NCBI RefSeq assembly: GCF_003326675.1
Contig: NZ_JPWF01000003.1
Span: forward strand, 310,001-374,000
Length of the DNA stretch: 64,000 bases
Direction of reading: 5' to 3'
DNA from: Thalassospira profundimaris
GTDB taxonomy: Bacteria > Pseudomonadota > Alphaproteobacteria > Rhodospirillales > Thalassospiraceae
The notes under the pieces were generated by a model, which was given only the letters and a program-made list of their open reading frames with translations, had not been told where the DNA came from and did no database searches. Each line of letters opens with the position of its first letter. The stretch's first letter is position 1. Position numbers and translations under genes: made by a program. Below, piece after piece: positions 52,762 to 62,909 of the stretch.

Positions 52762-55353
52762 ATGGAATTCGAAAAGTTTACGGACCGGTCCAAAGGGTTT
52801 TTGCAGTCCGCGCAGTCGCTTGCGCTTCGCGAAAATCATCAGCAATTTGTGCCGATCCATCTGCTCAAGGTGCTGCTGGATGACGAAGAAGGTCTGGCAG
52901 CCAATCTGATCAAGGCAGCGGGTGGTAAGCCCAAGCTTGCCCAGGAACGTTGCGCGCAGGAAATGGCAAAGCTGCCAAAGGTTTCCGGCGGCAATGGCCA
53001 GATTTATCTTTCATCCGAATTTGCGCGTCTGATTGATCAGGCACAGGAAGTCGCCAAGAAAGCCGGTGACAGCTATGTCACGGCTGAACGGTTGCTGTTG
53101 ACCATCGCACTTGATCCGAAATCGACCGCGGGCAAGGTGCTTGCCGATGCCGGTGTTACGGCGCAAAGCCTGAATGGGGCGATTAATGACATCCGCAAGG
53201 GTCGCACAGCCGACAGTGCCGGTGCTGAAAACCAGTATGACGCCCTTAAGAAATATGCCCGCGATCTGACCGAGGCTGCGCGCGAAGGTAAACTTGATCC
53301 GGTGATTGGACGTGACGAGGAAATCCGCCGTGCGGTTCAGGTTCTGTCACGCCGGACCAAGAACAACCCGGTGATGATCGGTGAACCCGGTGTCGGTAAA
53401 ACCGCAATTGCCGAAGGTCTGGCTTTGCGGATCGTGAAGGGTGACGTGCCTGAAACCCTGAAGGAAAAGAAACTTCTGTCGCTTGACCTTGGGGCGCTGA
53501 TTGCCGGGGCCAAATTCCGTGGCGAGTTTGAGGAACGTCTGAAAGCAGTCCTGAGCGAAATCGAAGCAGAGGCTGGTCAGGTCATTCTGTTCATTGACGA
53601 GTTGCACACCCTTGTTGGTGCGGGCAAGGCCGAAGGATCAATGGATGCGTCCAACCTTCTGAAGCCGGCACTGGCACGTGGTGAGCTGCATTGCGTTGGT
53701 GCGACCACACTCGATGAATATCGCCAGCATATCGAAAAGGACGCGGCGCTGGCCCGGCGTTTCCAGCCGGTCTTTGTGTCTGAACCGTCGGTCAGCGATA
53801 CGGTATCGATCCTGCGTGGCATCAAGGACAAATACGAACTTCATCACGGGGTTCGCATTGCCGATGCGGCACTGGTGGCAGCAGCAACCCTTTCAAACCG
53901 TTACATTACGGATCGTTTCCTGCCGGACAAGGCGATTGATCTGATGGATGAGGCATCATCGCGTCTTCGGATGGAACTGGATTCCAAGCCCGAGGAAATC
54001 GATGAACTTGACCGTCGTATCATTCAGCTCAAGATCGAACGTGAAGCTTTGAAAAAGGAAGACGATGGCGCGTCGAAAGACCGTCTTGGTCGTCTTGAAA
54101 AAGAGCTGAGCGAGCTTGAAGGCAAATCGACCCTTTTGACGGCGAAGTGGGAAGCCCAGAAAACCGAACTGGCGGCATCGACCCATATCAAGGAGCAGCT
54201 TGACCAGGCACGTAGCGAACTTGAACGTGCGATGCGTGATGGCAAGCTCGAACGTGCTGGGCAGCTTCAATATGAAGAAATCCCGGCACTTGAACGGTTG
54301 CTTGTAAAGGCCGAGGAAGATCAGGCCGACGGCATGAAGGAAGAAGCGGTTACTGAAAAGCATATCGCATCCATCGTGTCGCGCTGGACGGGTATTCCGG
54401 TCGACAAGATGCTTGAAGGCGAACGTGAAAAGCTTCTGGAAATGGAAGACACGTTGCGTAAACGGGTTGTTGGTCAGGATGATGCCGTTCGGTCGATCTC
54501 GAACGCGGTACGTCGTGCCCGTGCCGGGCTTCAGGACCCGAACCGGCCGATTGGCTCGTTCCTGTTCCTTGGTCCGACCGGGGTTGGCAAGACCGAACTG
54601 ACCAAGGCACTTGCGCAGTTCCTGTTTGATGATGAACAGGCCATGGTGCGGATTGATATGTCCGAGTTCATGGAAAAGCATGCGGTCGCCCGTCTGATTG
54701 GTGCGCCTCCGGGCTATGTCGGCTATGAGGAAGGTGGTTCACTGACCGAGGCTGTGCGTCGTCGTCCGTATCAGGTTGTGCTGTTTGACGAGGTTGAAAA
54801 GGCACATCCCGATGTGTTCAACGTCCTGCTTCAGGTTCTTGACGAAGGTCGTTTGACCGACGGACAGGGACGGGTTGTCGATTTCCGCAATACGCTGATC
54901 ATTTTGACCTCGAACCTGGGCGGTGAAATCCTTGCCAACCAGCAACCGGGTCATGACAGTGGCGAAGTCCGCAAACAGGTCATGGAAATCGTTCGGGCAT
55001 CGTTCCGTCCCGAATTCCTGAACCGTCTGGATGAAACCATCCTGTTCCATCGTTTGCAGCGCGAACAGATGGGCAAGATTGTCGATATCCAGTTGGGCCG
55101 ACTTGAAAAGCTTCTGTTCGATCGCAAGATCGACCTTAAACTTGACGAGGATGCCAAGGATTGGCTGGCCGAAAAGGGCTATGACCCGATCTATGGGGCG
55201 CGTCCGCTTAAACGGGTTATTCAGCGATATCTGCAAAACCCGCTGGCGATGCAAATTCTTGAAGGAACGATCAAGGATGGCGATACGGTTCCGGTATCAA
55301 CCGAGGCCAATGACCTTTTGCTTAATGGCAAGAAGGTCGAGGTCGTTGAATAA
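52762..55353 (+). CDS. clpB: ATP-dependent disaggregase chaperone ClpB
   Basis: 863 residues from ATG 52762, preceded by AAGGAGTGACAGGA. Rescues aggregated proteins with DnaK. The N-domain starts [15 protein letters not shown]; the first ATPase has Walker A GEPGVGKT at 207-214, and the second GPTGVGKT at 604-611. The coiled-coil middle domain (about 405-520) lies between. The pore motif GARF-like region is [12 protein letters not shown]. Motifs [27 protein letters not shown] and [11 protein letters not shown] are typical. Followed by a terminator. Confidence 0.97.
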   Translation: MEFEKFTDRSKGFLQSAQSLALRENHQQFVPIHLLKVLLDDEEGLAANLIKAAGGKPKLAQERCAQEMAKLPKVSGGNGQIYLSSEFARLIDQAQEVAKKAGDSYVTAERLLLTIALDPKSTAGKVLADAGVTAQSLNGAINDIRKGRTADSAGAENQYDALKKYARDLTEAAREGKLDPVIGRDEEIRRAVQVLSRRTKNNPVMIGEPGVGKTAIAEGLALRIVKGDVPETLKEKKLLSLDLGALIAGAKFRGEFEERLKAVLSEIEAEAGQVILFIDELHTLVGAGKAEGSMDASNLLKPALARGELHCVGATTLDEYRQHIEKDAALARRFQPVFVSEPSVSDTVSILRGIKDKYELHHGVRIADAALVAAATLSNRYITDRFLPDKAIDLMDEASSRLRMELDSKPEEIDELDRRIIQLKIEREALKKEDDGASKDRLGRLEKELSELEGKSTLLTAKWEAQKTELAASTHIKEQLDQARSELERAMRDGKLERAGQLQYEEIPALERLLVKAEEDQADGMKEEAVTEKHIASIVSRWTGIPVDKMLEGEREKLLEMEDTLRKRVVGQDDAVRSISNAVRRARAGLQDPNRPIGSFLFLGPTGVGKTELTKALAQFLFDDEQAMVRIDMSEFMEKHAVARLIGAPPGYVGYEEGGSLTEAVRRRPYQVVLFDEVEKAHPDVFNVLLQVLDEGRLTDGQGRVVDFRNTLIILTSNLGGEILANQQPGHDSGEVRKQVMEIVRASFRPEFLNRLDETILFHRLQREQMGKIVDIQLGRLEKLLFDRKIDLKLDEDAKDWLAEKGYDPIYGARPLKRVIQRYLQNPLAMQILEGTIKDGDTVPVSTEANDLLLNGKKVEVVE

Positions 55354-55377
55354 GACCGCCTGAAATCTTATGTGCAG

Positions 55378-55411
55378 AACCCCGGTATTAACCGGGGTTT
55401 TGTCTTTTTTG
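55378..55411 (+). terminator. Rho-independent terminator after clpB
   Basis: CCCCGGT, four-base loop ATTA, ACCGGGG, then TTTTGTCTTTTTT. Confidence 0.9.
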
Positions 55412-55485
55412 GGTCATGATTATTGGGCATCATCACGGTGCAAGAAATCTGCACCTTAAAACAACCAGGAACACCGGGACACTTC

Positions 55486-56289
55486 ATGCAGTCACATCCG
55501 TTTCGCACAATCCGTCGTACCAGCATCGTCGTGCTGGGAACTGCCATCATGGTGGCGGGCCTGTCCCAGCCTTCGTTTGCCCAGTCATTTTTTGACAAGG
55601 CCAAGCAGACCTTGGGCGAGGCCCTGAACTCCACGACGACGGGCAGTTCATCAGGATCAACCAGTTCGGCGATTTCTGCATTATCGTCGGACACGGTCGA
55701 GCAGGGCCTTAAACAGGCGCTTGATATCGGTGTTGGTCTGGTGACCGATCAGCTTGGTGCAAAAGATGGCTTTAATGCCGATCCGGTGGCGCATATCCCG
55801 TTGCCTGAAAGTGTCAAAACCGCGCAAAAGCTTTTAAGTGCGGCCGGGCTTGGCAGTTATGCCGATGAAATCGAACTGCGCATGAACCGCGCAGCCGAAC
55901 AGACCATGAATGATGCGGGGGACATCCTGCTGAATGCGGTCAAGCAAATGACGGTTGCCGATGCCAAGGGCATTCTCGAAGGGCCCGATGATGCCGCAAC
56001 CAGCTATCTGCGTCGTGTATCGGGTTCGGACATTGAAAGCCGGTTGCGCCCGGTGATCACGGATGCGTTGTCTGAAACCGGGGCACTGTCGCTTTATGAC
56101 CAGATGGTCGGACAGTATGACACCTTGCCTTTTGTGCCGGATTTGAAGGCGTCACTGACCGATCATGCGACGGATAAGGCAATGGAGGGCCTGTTCCACT
56201 ACATCGCCCTTCAGGAAGCAGACATTCGATCCGATCCGACCCGCTGGACAACCGACATCCTCAAAAAGGTGTTCTCGGCGGCGAACTAG
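55486..56289 (+). CDS. DUF4197 family secreted protein
   Basis: 267 residues from ATG 55486; the frame is open 21 codons further without conservation. A signal peptide precedes the domain (TSIVVLGTAIMVAGLSQPSFAQ). The mature protein is Ser/Thr-rich (about 45-65), then the DUF4197 motifs VEQGLKQALDIGVGLVTDQLG, FNADPVAHIPLPESVKTAQKLL and ELRMNRAAEQ. The family is uncharacterised and periplasmic. Its stop shares CTAG with the convergent kinase gene. Confidence 0.87.
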   Translation: MQSHPFRTIRRTSIVVLGTAIMVAGLSQPSFAQSFFDKAKQTLGEALNSTTTGSSSGSTSSAISALSSDTVEQGLKQALDIGVGLVTDQLGAKDGFNADPVAHIPLPESVKTAQKLLSAAGLGSYADEIELRMNRAAEQTMNDAGDILLNAVKQMTVADAKGILEGPDDAATSYLRRVSGSDIESRLRPVITDALSETGALSLYDQMVGQYDTLPFVPDLKASLTDHATDKAMEGLFHYIALQEADIRSDPTRWTTDILKKVFSAAN

Positions 56290-56711
56290 CGATATTCGGC
56301 AGGAAGGTCTTCCCAGCGGTCGCGCATATCTTCAAGGGTCTCGTCCGGGACCTGATGAATGCTGCCGAAACGGGCGTGGCATTCAACAATCTGAAGCGGC
56401 ACGTCCAGATGCTTGGCCATATCGATATAGGCCTTCATTTCCCAGAAACGGGTGAAGGTGTTCGAGATGACGACATTCCTGCCGTCTTCAAGTGCCTCGC
56501 GGCATTGGGCTTCGCATTTGGCGTGGGTCTGTTTGAGGCGGCGGATATCAAAATCATAGAAACCCTGCCGGTCGACCATGAACATGTCGGCTTCAAGATG
56601 CACGGCATCGGTTGCCGACGCCAGATGGGCCGCCAAAGTCGATTTTCCTGATCCGGGAAGGCCCCGGATCAGGGTCAGTGTCTGGTTCTTTGCGTTTTGG
56701 GCCTTGGGCAT
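56286..56711 (-). CDS. Small P-loop NTPase / polynucleotide-kinase-like protein
   Basis: 141 residues. P-loop IRGLPGSGKST at about 15-25, Asp in HLEADMFMVDRQG and an Arg-rich lid near the C-terminus. It resembles the N4BP2/zeta-type AAA_33 kinases. No antitoxin is next to it, so a toxin role is not suggested. It follows the acyl-CoA ligase gene by 17 nt and is probably co-transcribed. Confidence 0.78.
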   Translation of the reverse strand: MPKAQNAKNQTLTLIRGLPGSGKSTLAAHLASATDAVHLEADMFMVDRQGFYDFDIRRLKQTHAKCEAQCREALEDGRNVVISNTFTRFWEMKAYIDMAKHLDVPLQIVECHARFGSIHQVPDETLEDMRDRWEDLPAEYR

Positions 56712-56728
56712 TTTATCGATAGGTGCCC

Positions 56729-58549
56729 TTACTGGCCTTGGCGCTTGCGCTGATAAAGACCGTCAAGCTGCTTGGCATAAGCTTCGCGGATTTTATGACG
56801 GCGGATTTTCATCGACGGGGTCAGCATTTCATTGTCGATGGTAAAGGCGGCTTCAGCGAACATGAAGCTGCGGACTTTTTCAATCGTCGACAGGCGCTTG
56901 TTCACCCGGTCGATGGCTTCGCGAATGATTTTGCGGAAATCCTCGTTTTTCGAGAGTTCGTCAATATCGTTGGCGATCTTATTCTCGCGGGCAAATTCGC
57001 GCATGAAATCTTCTTCGGGCCAGATGACCGCAACCAGATAGGGCAGGGCATCACCATAGACCATGGCCTGCGAAATCTCGGTTTCAAGTGTCATCAGGCC
57101 TTCGATCCGCTGGGGCGAGATATTGTCGCCGCCAGAATTGACGATGATGTCCTTCTTGCGGTCCGTGATCATCAGGCTGCCTTCTTCGTCAAACATCCCG
57201 ATATCACCGGTATGAAGCCAGCCATTAACAATGGTTGCTGCCGTAACATCGGGCAGGTTCCAATAGCCCTTCATCATGCTTTCGCCGCGCAAAAGGATTT
57301 CGCCGTCCGGAGCGATCTGGACCTTGGCGCCAACCATGGGCGGGCCGACAGTGCGAAGCTTGTTGTTTTCAGCACGGTTGCACGAAACAACCGGGGCAAA
57401 TTCGGTTTGGCCGTAACCCTGCAGAATGCGGATGCCGCAAGATACAAACAGGACGCCCAATTCATAGTTCAGTGGCCCGCCACCCGAAACCATGGCCTTG
57501 ATCCGGCCACCGAACCGCTGGCGCAACTTGCGGCGCAAAAGAAGCTCGCAGGCAAGGTTCTGGAACTTTTCGATGAAGGTAAGGCGTTCCTTTTCGTAGG
57601 TTTTTCGACCCAGGCGAAGGGTCAGATCAAACAGCTTTTGCTTGATGCCGCCTTCTTTTTCGACCATGCGGCTCATACGCTGATAAAGCATTTCATAAAG
57701 GCGCGGTACGGCGGTCATGATGGTCGGGCGCACCTCTGCAAGGTTTGCGGCCAGCTTTTCAAGTCCTTCGGCATAGTAAATCTGTGCGCCGATACTCATC
57801 GGGAAATAAAGCCCGGCGGTATGTTCATAGGAATGCGACAGCGGCAGGAACGACAGGAAAATTTCATCTTCGATGCCAAGGGTATCAATAATGTCAAACG
57901 CACCCATGCAGTTTGACAGGATTGCCCCGTGGCTCAACATCACGCCCTTGGGCGATCCGCCAGTACCCGACGTATAGATCAGGCAGGCCAGATCATCGCG
58001 TTTGATGCCGTCAACCCAGGCGTCAACATTGCTGGCAAGACCGCGGCCCTTGGCAATCAGATCGTCCCAGCGTGAAATGGTGATATCACCGACAAAGCTT
58101 TGACCCCATTCTTCCATCATGATGGCATGGCGGCAGCGCCCGCTATCGAGGGCGGCATGCAGGAAGGGCTGGGCAAGTTTCTTGGTCGAAATAATCGCGG
58201 TGGCCGCACCACTGTCTTCAATCGCGTGCAAATGATCGCGTTCGGTATTGGTGGTATAGGCCGGAACCGTCAACGCGCCGACGCACATGATGGCAAGATC
58301 GGCAATACCCCATTCCGTCCGGTTTTCCGAAACCAGCAACACACGATCACCGGGACGCACGCCGATGTCATAAAGCGAACGGGCAAGGGCGCGCACCTGA
58401 TCAGCGGCCTCTAGCCAGGTGGTGGGCGCAAATTCATTGGTTTCGCTGTTTTTGGTCCAAAGAAACGGCGCGTCACCATATTTTTTGGCCTGTGCGAAAA
58501 ACATCGAGGGCAAGTTTCGCCAGTCGGCATAATCCTGCAAGCTCGTCAT
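56729..58549 (-). CDS. Long-chain fatty-acid-CoA ligase (AMP-forming)
   Basis: 606 residues, first gene of the unit. AMP-binding motifs: LIYTSGTGGSPKGVMLSHG (P-loop), GYGQTEFAPVV, GWLHTGDIGMFDEEG and the C-terminal TDRKKDIIVNSGGDN. Activates long-chain fatty acids; the length and N-terminus fit the FAA1/FadD15-like branch rather than FadD of E. coli. RBS AAGGAAATG precedes the ATG. Confidence 0.9.
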   Translation of the reverse strand: MTSLQDYADWRNLPSMFFAQAKKYGDAPFLWTKNSETNEFAPTTWLEAADQVRALARSLYDIGVRPGDRVLLVSENRTEWGIADLAIMCVGALTVPAYTTNTERDHLHAIEDSGAATAIISTKKLAQPFLHAALDSGRCRHAIMMEEWGQSFVGDITISRWDDLIAKGRGLASNVDAWVDGIKRDDLACLIYTSGTGGSPKGVMLSHGAILSNCMGAFDIIDTLGIEDEIFLSFLPLSHSYEHTAGLYFPMSIGAQIYYAEGLEKLAANLAEVRPTIMTAVPRLYEMLYQRMSRMVEKEGGIKQKLFDLTLRLGRKTYEKERLTFIEKFQNLACELLLRRKLRQRFGGRIKAMVSGGGPLNYELGVLFVSCGIRILQGYGQTEFAPVVSCNRAENNKLRTVGPPMVGAKVQIAPDGEILLRGESMMKGYWNLPDVTAATIVNGWLHTGDIGMFDEEGSLMITDRKKDIIVNSGGDNISPQRIEGLMTLETEISQAMVYGDALPYLVAVIWPEEDFMREFARENKIANDIDELSKNEDFRKIIREAIDRVNKRLSTIEKVRSFMFAEAAFTIDNEMLTPSMKIRRHKIREAYAKQLDGLYQRKRQGQ

Positions 58550-59035
58550 GACATTTCCTTGCCTTGTTATCTTTTCCCGTGGTCGGCAATCTTCGGGTTG
58601 CCCTGATCTGGTATGTTCTATTCAAATCGTTCATACCGGCTCAGATGCAAGCGTGATGAATTTAAATGAACGTTCCAAGACAATTTTGTTATCAGGGATT
58701 GCATCATTTCGCAGCCGGAAAATGACGAATTTATGCGCGCTGTGATCTCTTTCCGCTGGCAACCCCGAATTTTCAGATAAATTTTCACGCAATTGTGCAC
58801 GTGATGACGTGTTCTGAACAAATTGTCGGGGCATCTTATGACGGTTTGCTGTTGTTCGGATCGACCGGAACGATATGATCGGTTTCATGGCCCGCAGGGT
58901 GATCGTCATTCAGGACTGGTGATATGGCATCAAGCAGCTATATATCGGTATCGGGTTGCGATTGCGCGACATGTGAACCATGTCCGGGCAAGCAGGGGCG
59001 CAGTACGAGATTAGAATAGAGTGTCTGGAGGACAA
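58550..59035. other. Intergenic region between the acyl-CoA ligase gene and pepF
   Basis: 486 bases with divergent promoters. No supported gene. Short features: an E-box-like CACGTG at about 58798-58803 with a nearby CGTG, and ACATG-N5-CATGT close to 58970-58985. Neither is convincing as an operator. Confidence 0.5.
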
Positions 59036-60811
59036 ATGAACGCGATCAACAAGAATTTGCCGACCTGGGATCTGACGGATCTCTATAACGATCCAAAAGA
59101 CCCGGCTATCCGGCGCGATCTTGATGATGCCAAGGCGCGCAGCCAAGCGTTCCAGCAAAGCAATCAGGGCAAACTGAACGATCTTTCCGGCGCCGAACTG
59201 GCCGCCGCCATTGCCGAATATGAAGCCATCAGCGAGATTTGCGGCAAGATCGGTTCCTTTGCGCAGCTTCTTTATGCTGGTGACAGTGCCGATCCGGCCA
59301 TTGGCCAGTTCTATCAGTCCGTTCAGGAAGAAATGACCGCCATTTCCAGCCTGTCGCTGTTCTTCGGGCTTGAAATCAACCGGATCGAAGACGATGCCCT
59401 TGATGCGAAATATGCCGAAAGCGAAGAGCTGCGCCGTTATCGCCCGTGGCTGAGTGAAAACCGTGCTTTCCGTCCGCATCAGCTTTCGGACGAGGTCGAG
59501 CAGGTTCTGCATGAACGCCGTGTCGCCGGATCAAGCGCCTGGGTGCGCCTGTTTGACCAGACCATGGCCGATCTGCGGTTCCCGATTGATGGCAATGACC
59601 TGACCATGTCGGACGTATCGAACATGCTGTCCTCGACCAAGGTCGAAGACCGCAAAAAGGCAGCCAAGTCGATTGGTGACATTCTTGGCAAAAACATCAA
59701 ATTGCTGGCGCATATCACCAATACCCTTGCCAAGGACAAGGAAATTGATGATCGCCTGCGCAAATTCGCAACCCCGGTTTCTTCGCGCAACCTGTCCAAC
59801 CAGGTCGAAGACGATGTGGTTGATGCGCTTAATACCGCGGTTAAAAACAGCCATGCCGATCTGTCGCACCGTTATTACCGCCTGAAGGCGAAATGGTTCG
59901 GTGTTGATCAGCTTGATTACTGGGATCGCAACGCGCCGCTTCCGGATGATGATGATCGTCTGATTGACTGGGATACTGCGCGTTCGACCGTTCTTAAGGC
60001 CTATGGCGAATTTTCGCCGGAACTGGCCGCGGTTGGTCAGAAATTCTTTGATAATCCCTGGATCGACGTCCCGCCGCGTGCGGGCAAGTCATCGGGGGCC
60101 TTTGCTCATCCGACGGTGCCGTCGGCACATCCTTATTTGCTGTTGAATTATCATGGCAAGACGCGTGATGTGATGACGCTTGCCCACGAACTGGGCCATG
60201 GCGTGCATCAGGTTCTTGCTGGCGAACATGGCTATTTCCTGTCTGACACGCCACTGACGCTTGCGGAAACCGCATCGGTATTTGGCGAAATGCTGACCTT
60301 CCAGTCGATGCTGCGCTCGGAATCCAATCCGAAGATGAAACGCATCATGCTGGCCAGCAAGGTTGAGGATATGCTCAACACCGTGGTGCGTCAGATCGCG
60401 TTCTTTGAATTTGAAAAACGCGTCCATGACAAGCGCCGCGAAGGCGAATTGACCGTTGATGAGATCTGCGACATCTGGCTTTCCGTACAGCATGAAAGTC
60501 TGGGCGATGCCATCCGGTATGAAGACGAGTACAAATATTACTGGTCCTACATTCCGCACTTCATCCATTCGCCGTTCTATGTGTATGCCTATGCCTTTGG
60601 CGATTGCCTTGTGAACTCGCTTTACGATGTTTACGAAAACGCCGAAGACGGCTTCCAGCAGAAATATCTTGATATGCTGAAAGCTGGTGGCACCAAGCAT
60701 CACAAGGAACTTCTGGCACCGTTCGGGCTTGATGCAACCGACCCGGCCTTCTGGCAACGTGGTCTGAATATGCTCAAACGTATGATCGACGAGCTGGAGG
60801 AGCTTTCCTGA
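59036..60811 (+). CDS. pepF: Oligoendopeptidase F (M3 metallopeptidase)
   Basis: 591 residues from ATG 59036, with GGAGG 5 nt upstream; a GTG at 59021 is less likely. Zinc motif HExxH at residues 384-388 (AHELGHGVH) with a downstream Glu in TLAETASVFGEML. It cleaves short peptides in the cytoplasm. Operon with the AarF-like kinase gene (1 nt gap). Confidence 0.93.
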   Translation: MNAINKNLPTWDLTDLYNDPKDPAIRRDLDDAKARSQAFQQSNQGKLNDLSGAELAAAIAEYEAISEICGKIGSFAQLLYAGDSADPAIGQFYQSVQEEMTAISSLSLFFGLEINRIEDDALDAKYAESEELRRYRPWLSENRAFRPHQLSDEVEQVLHERRVAGSSAWVRLFDQTMADLRFPIDGNDLTMSDVSNMLSSTKVEDRKKAAKSIGDILGKNIKLLAHITNTLAKDKEIDDRLRKFATPVSSRNLSNQVEDDVVDALNTAVKNSHADLSHRYYRLKAKWFGVDQLDYWDRNAPLPDDDDRLIDWDTARSTVLKAYGEFSPELAAVGQKFFDNPWIDVPPRAGKSSGAFAHPTVPSAHPYLLLNYHGKTRDVMTLAHELGHGVHQVLAGEHGYFLSDTPLTLAETASVFGEMLTFQSMLRSESNPKMKRIMLASKVEDMLNTVVRQIAFFEFEKRVHDKRREGELTVDEICDIWLSVQHESLGDAIRYEDEYKYYWSYIPHFIHSPFYVYAYAFGDCLVNSLYDVYENAEDGFQQKYLDMLKAGGTKHHKELLAPFGLDATDPAFWQRGLNMLKRMIDELEELS

Positions 60812-60812
60812 T

Positions 60813-62192
60813 ATGAGTGCAGACGACGATGATTTTACCGTCCCTTCCGAAGAAAACCGGTTTGGCGGGCGGGTTCGTCGTTATGCAAAGGTGGGGGCGT
60901 CGGCCAGCAAGCTGGCTGCACGCCTTGCCACCGGAAAGGTGTTCGGCGGCGAAATCGATCATGCGAAATACGCCGCCGAACTGACCGCTGCCTTGGGCGG
61001 GCTTAAGGGCCCGTTGATGAAGGTCGCCCAAATTCTGTCGACCATCCCCGATGCCATGCCGCGCGAATATAGTCAGGCCCTGGCACAGCTTCAGGCCGAT
61101 GCACCCAGCATGGGCTGGCTGTTTGTCAAACGCCGGATGCGCAGTGAACTTGGTGCCGGATGGCAATCAAACTTTACCGAATTCAGCCACGAGGCGGTGG
61201 CGGCCGCGTCATTGGGGCAGGTGCATAAAGCAACCTTGCCCGATGGGCGCGAAGTGGCCTGCAAGCTGCAATATCCCGATATGTCGGCAACCGTGGAAGC
61301 AGATCTGAAGCAATTGCGTGCGGCTTTTGCCATCTATAAGCGTTATGACAGCGCGATTGATGCCGGCAATATTCAGGATGAACTCAGTGCGCGCCTGCGC
61401 GAGGAACTTGATTACGCCCGCGAAGCCAAACATATGCGCCTGTATGGTCATATGCTTGCCAATGAGGCCACCGTGCATGTGCCCGAACCGGTTGATGATC
61501 TGACCACCAGCCGCCTTTTGACCATGACATGGCAAACCGGGCAGAAGTTTCAAAAGTTCCTTGATAGTACCCCGGATCAGGATGCACGCAATGCCGTGGC
61601 CTTAAATATGTTCCGGGCCTGGTATGTGCCGTTTTATCGGTACGGCGTGATCCATGGGGACCCGCATCTGGGTAACTACACCTTGCGCGATGACCTGTCG
61701 GTCAATCTTCTGGATTTCGGCTGTATCCGTATCTTCAAGCCCGATTTCGTCAATGCCGTGATCACGCTCTACGAGGCCCTTCGCGACAAGGACGAGGAGA
61801 AGGCAGTTGCAGCCTATGAAAGCTGGGGCTTTGAAGCACCGTCACGCGAACTGATTGATGTTTTGAATATCTGGGCCAGCTTTGTTTATGGCCCGATCCT
61901 TGATGACCGTGAACGCAAGATGGGTGAAACCAACTCGGTCGCCTATGGGGCCGAGGTCGCCGCCAAGGTCCATCAGGAATTGCGTCGTGTCGGCGGGGTA
62001 AAGCCGCCGCGTGAATTTGTGCTGGTGGATCGTGCCGCCGTCGGGCTTGGCGCGGTGTTCCTGCGCCTTGATGCGCATGTGAACTGGTATCGCCTGTTCC
62101 ATGATCTGGTGGGTGATTTTGATGTTGCGGCACTCGAATCCCGTCAGAAACAGGCGCTTGATCTGATCGGGCTGGAACGTCCGGACGTCTGA
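60813..62192 (+). CDS. ABC1/AarF-UbiB-like atypical kinase
   Basis: 459 residues. The nucleotide region has the KxGQ-like LKGPLMKVAQILSTIPDAMP, AAASLGQVHKATLPDGREVACKLQYP (with the A-rich loop typical of the family), and HGDPHLGNYTLRDDLSVNLLDFG, matching the catalytic HGD and DFG. It belongs to the ABC1 family. Related to UbiB of ubiquinone synthesis but shorter and without C-terminal membrane helices, so it is probably an AarF paralogue of the cytosol. Confidence 0.88.
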   Translation: MSADDDDFTVPSEENRFGGRVRRYAKVGASASKLAARLATGKVFGGEIDHAKYAAELTAALGGLKGPLMKVAQILSTIPDAMPREYSQALAQLQADAPSMGWLFVKRRMRSELGAGWQSNFTEFSHEAVAAASLGQVHKATLPDGREVACKLQYPDMSATVEADLKQLRAAFAIYKRYDSAIDAGNIQDELSARLREELDYAREAKHMRLYGHMLANEATVHVPEPVDDLTTSRLLTMTWQTGQKFQKFLDSTPDQDARNAVALNMFRAWYVPFYRYGVIHGDPHLGNYTLRDDLSVNLLDFGCIRIFKPDFVNAVITLYEALRDKDEEKAVAAYESWGFEAPSRELIDVLNIWASFVYGPILDDRERKMGETNSVAYGAEVAAKVHQELRRVGGVKPPREFVLVDRAAVGLGAVFLRLDAHVNWYRLFHDLVGDFDVAALESRQKQALDLIGLERPDV

Positions 62193-62271
62193 TTACGGCT
62201 GTTGACCACAGACGATTCGACTTTTCACATGCGGAATCGGGTCTGATTTTACGTATTTCGACCGCGTTCTG

Positions 62272-62304
62272 ACCCGGTTTCAGATAAAAAAGTCACCCGG
62301 TTTC
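62272..62304. repeat. Short direct repeat of 10 bases
   Basis: ACCCGGTTTC occurs at 62272-62281 and 62295-62304. Purpose unknown. Confidence 0.6.
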
Positions 62305-62738
62305 CAAAAAAATTGCGAAGTTTTTTCGCGAACCTTTTCCCCTTTTTTGCGTTTCCCAATCAAGGCCATTTTGGCATTTGATACAGACTCCTGCGTTTAT
62401 TTGTAAGATAATGTTCACTTACTGCGTGGGGTGAAAATAGGGGAAACTGCGGGAAATCAAAGATCTATTACCTGTCGGACGGGATAAGGACCTGTTCCGT
62501 GGTGGAAATAAAATGTGCGAATTTCCGCACATGGATGATTTTTGATTATGTTAATCGATATTTGGTTAAAGTGATTTTTTGTCGGTTTTTGATATTGAGG
62601 TTGTGGGTAGGAAATCGCATCTTGCTTTCAACGCAGACATGGCAGGGCGTCATTGATTGTTTGTCCTGAGCACCGATGGCGGGTGGGACCTGACATGTCA
62701 CCAAGGCTTTATGCCTCGGAATGCGTGGTGGGAAAGTG

Positions 62739-62778
62739 GGCGGTTTCTTCTGCATTTGCTGGAAGAACCGCCTTTTTT
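62739..62778 (+). terminator. Rho-independent terminator 130 nt upstream of pntA
   Basis: GGCGGTTTCTTC and GAAGAACCGCC pair over 11 bp with one bulged T, loop of 11 bases, then TTTTTT. It lies 132 bases upstream of the pntA ATG on the same strand, so it must end a leader, an sRNA or a leaky aarF transcript. Confidence 0.85.
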
Positions 62779-62909
62779 CTTTCCGGGCAAGGGTGCCGGT
62801 AGCCGGGTTCAAAACGGGGTGCGTGATGACACTTCGAAACCGGTTACTTCGCAATAAGAACAAGAATTACCGTGCTTACCGTTACATTAGGGAAGGAGGT
62901 CTAACGCGA

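Larger units (their letters stand above)
62193..62909. other. Long intergenic leader region upstream of pntA
   Basis: 717 bases, the longest gene-free stretch here. 62200-62580 is AT-rich. Short direct repeats (ACCCGGTTTC at 62272-62281 and 62295-62304) occur near the start. A perfect 10-base palindrome TGACATGTCA lies at 62691-62700, then a small hairpin AGGC-TTTAT-GCCT inside CACCA/TGGTG, and a strong terminator at 62739-62778. Together this looks like a structured leader or a separate sRNA. No coding frame is supported. Confidence 0.55.

Noticed and set aside
56286-56711. Zeta-type toxin of a toxin-antitoxin pair
   Set aside because: The P-loop family includes toxins, but there is no small antitoxin gene beside it and its partner is an acyl-CoA ligase.
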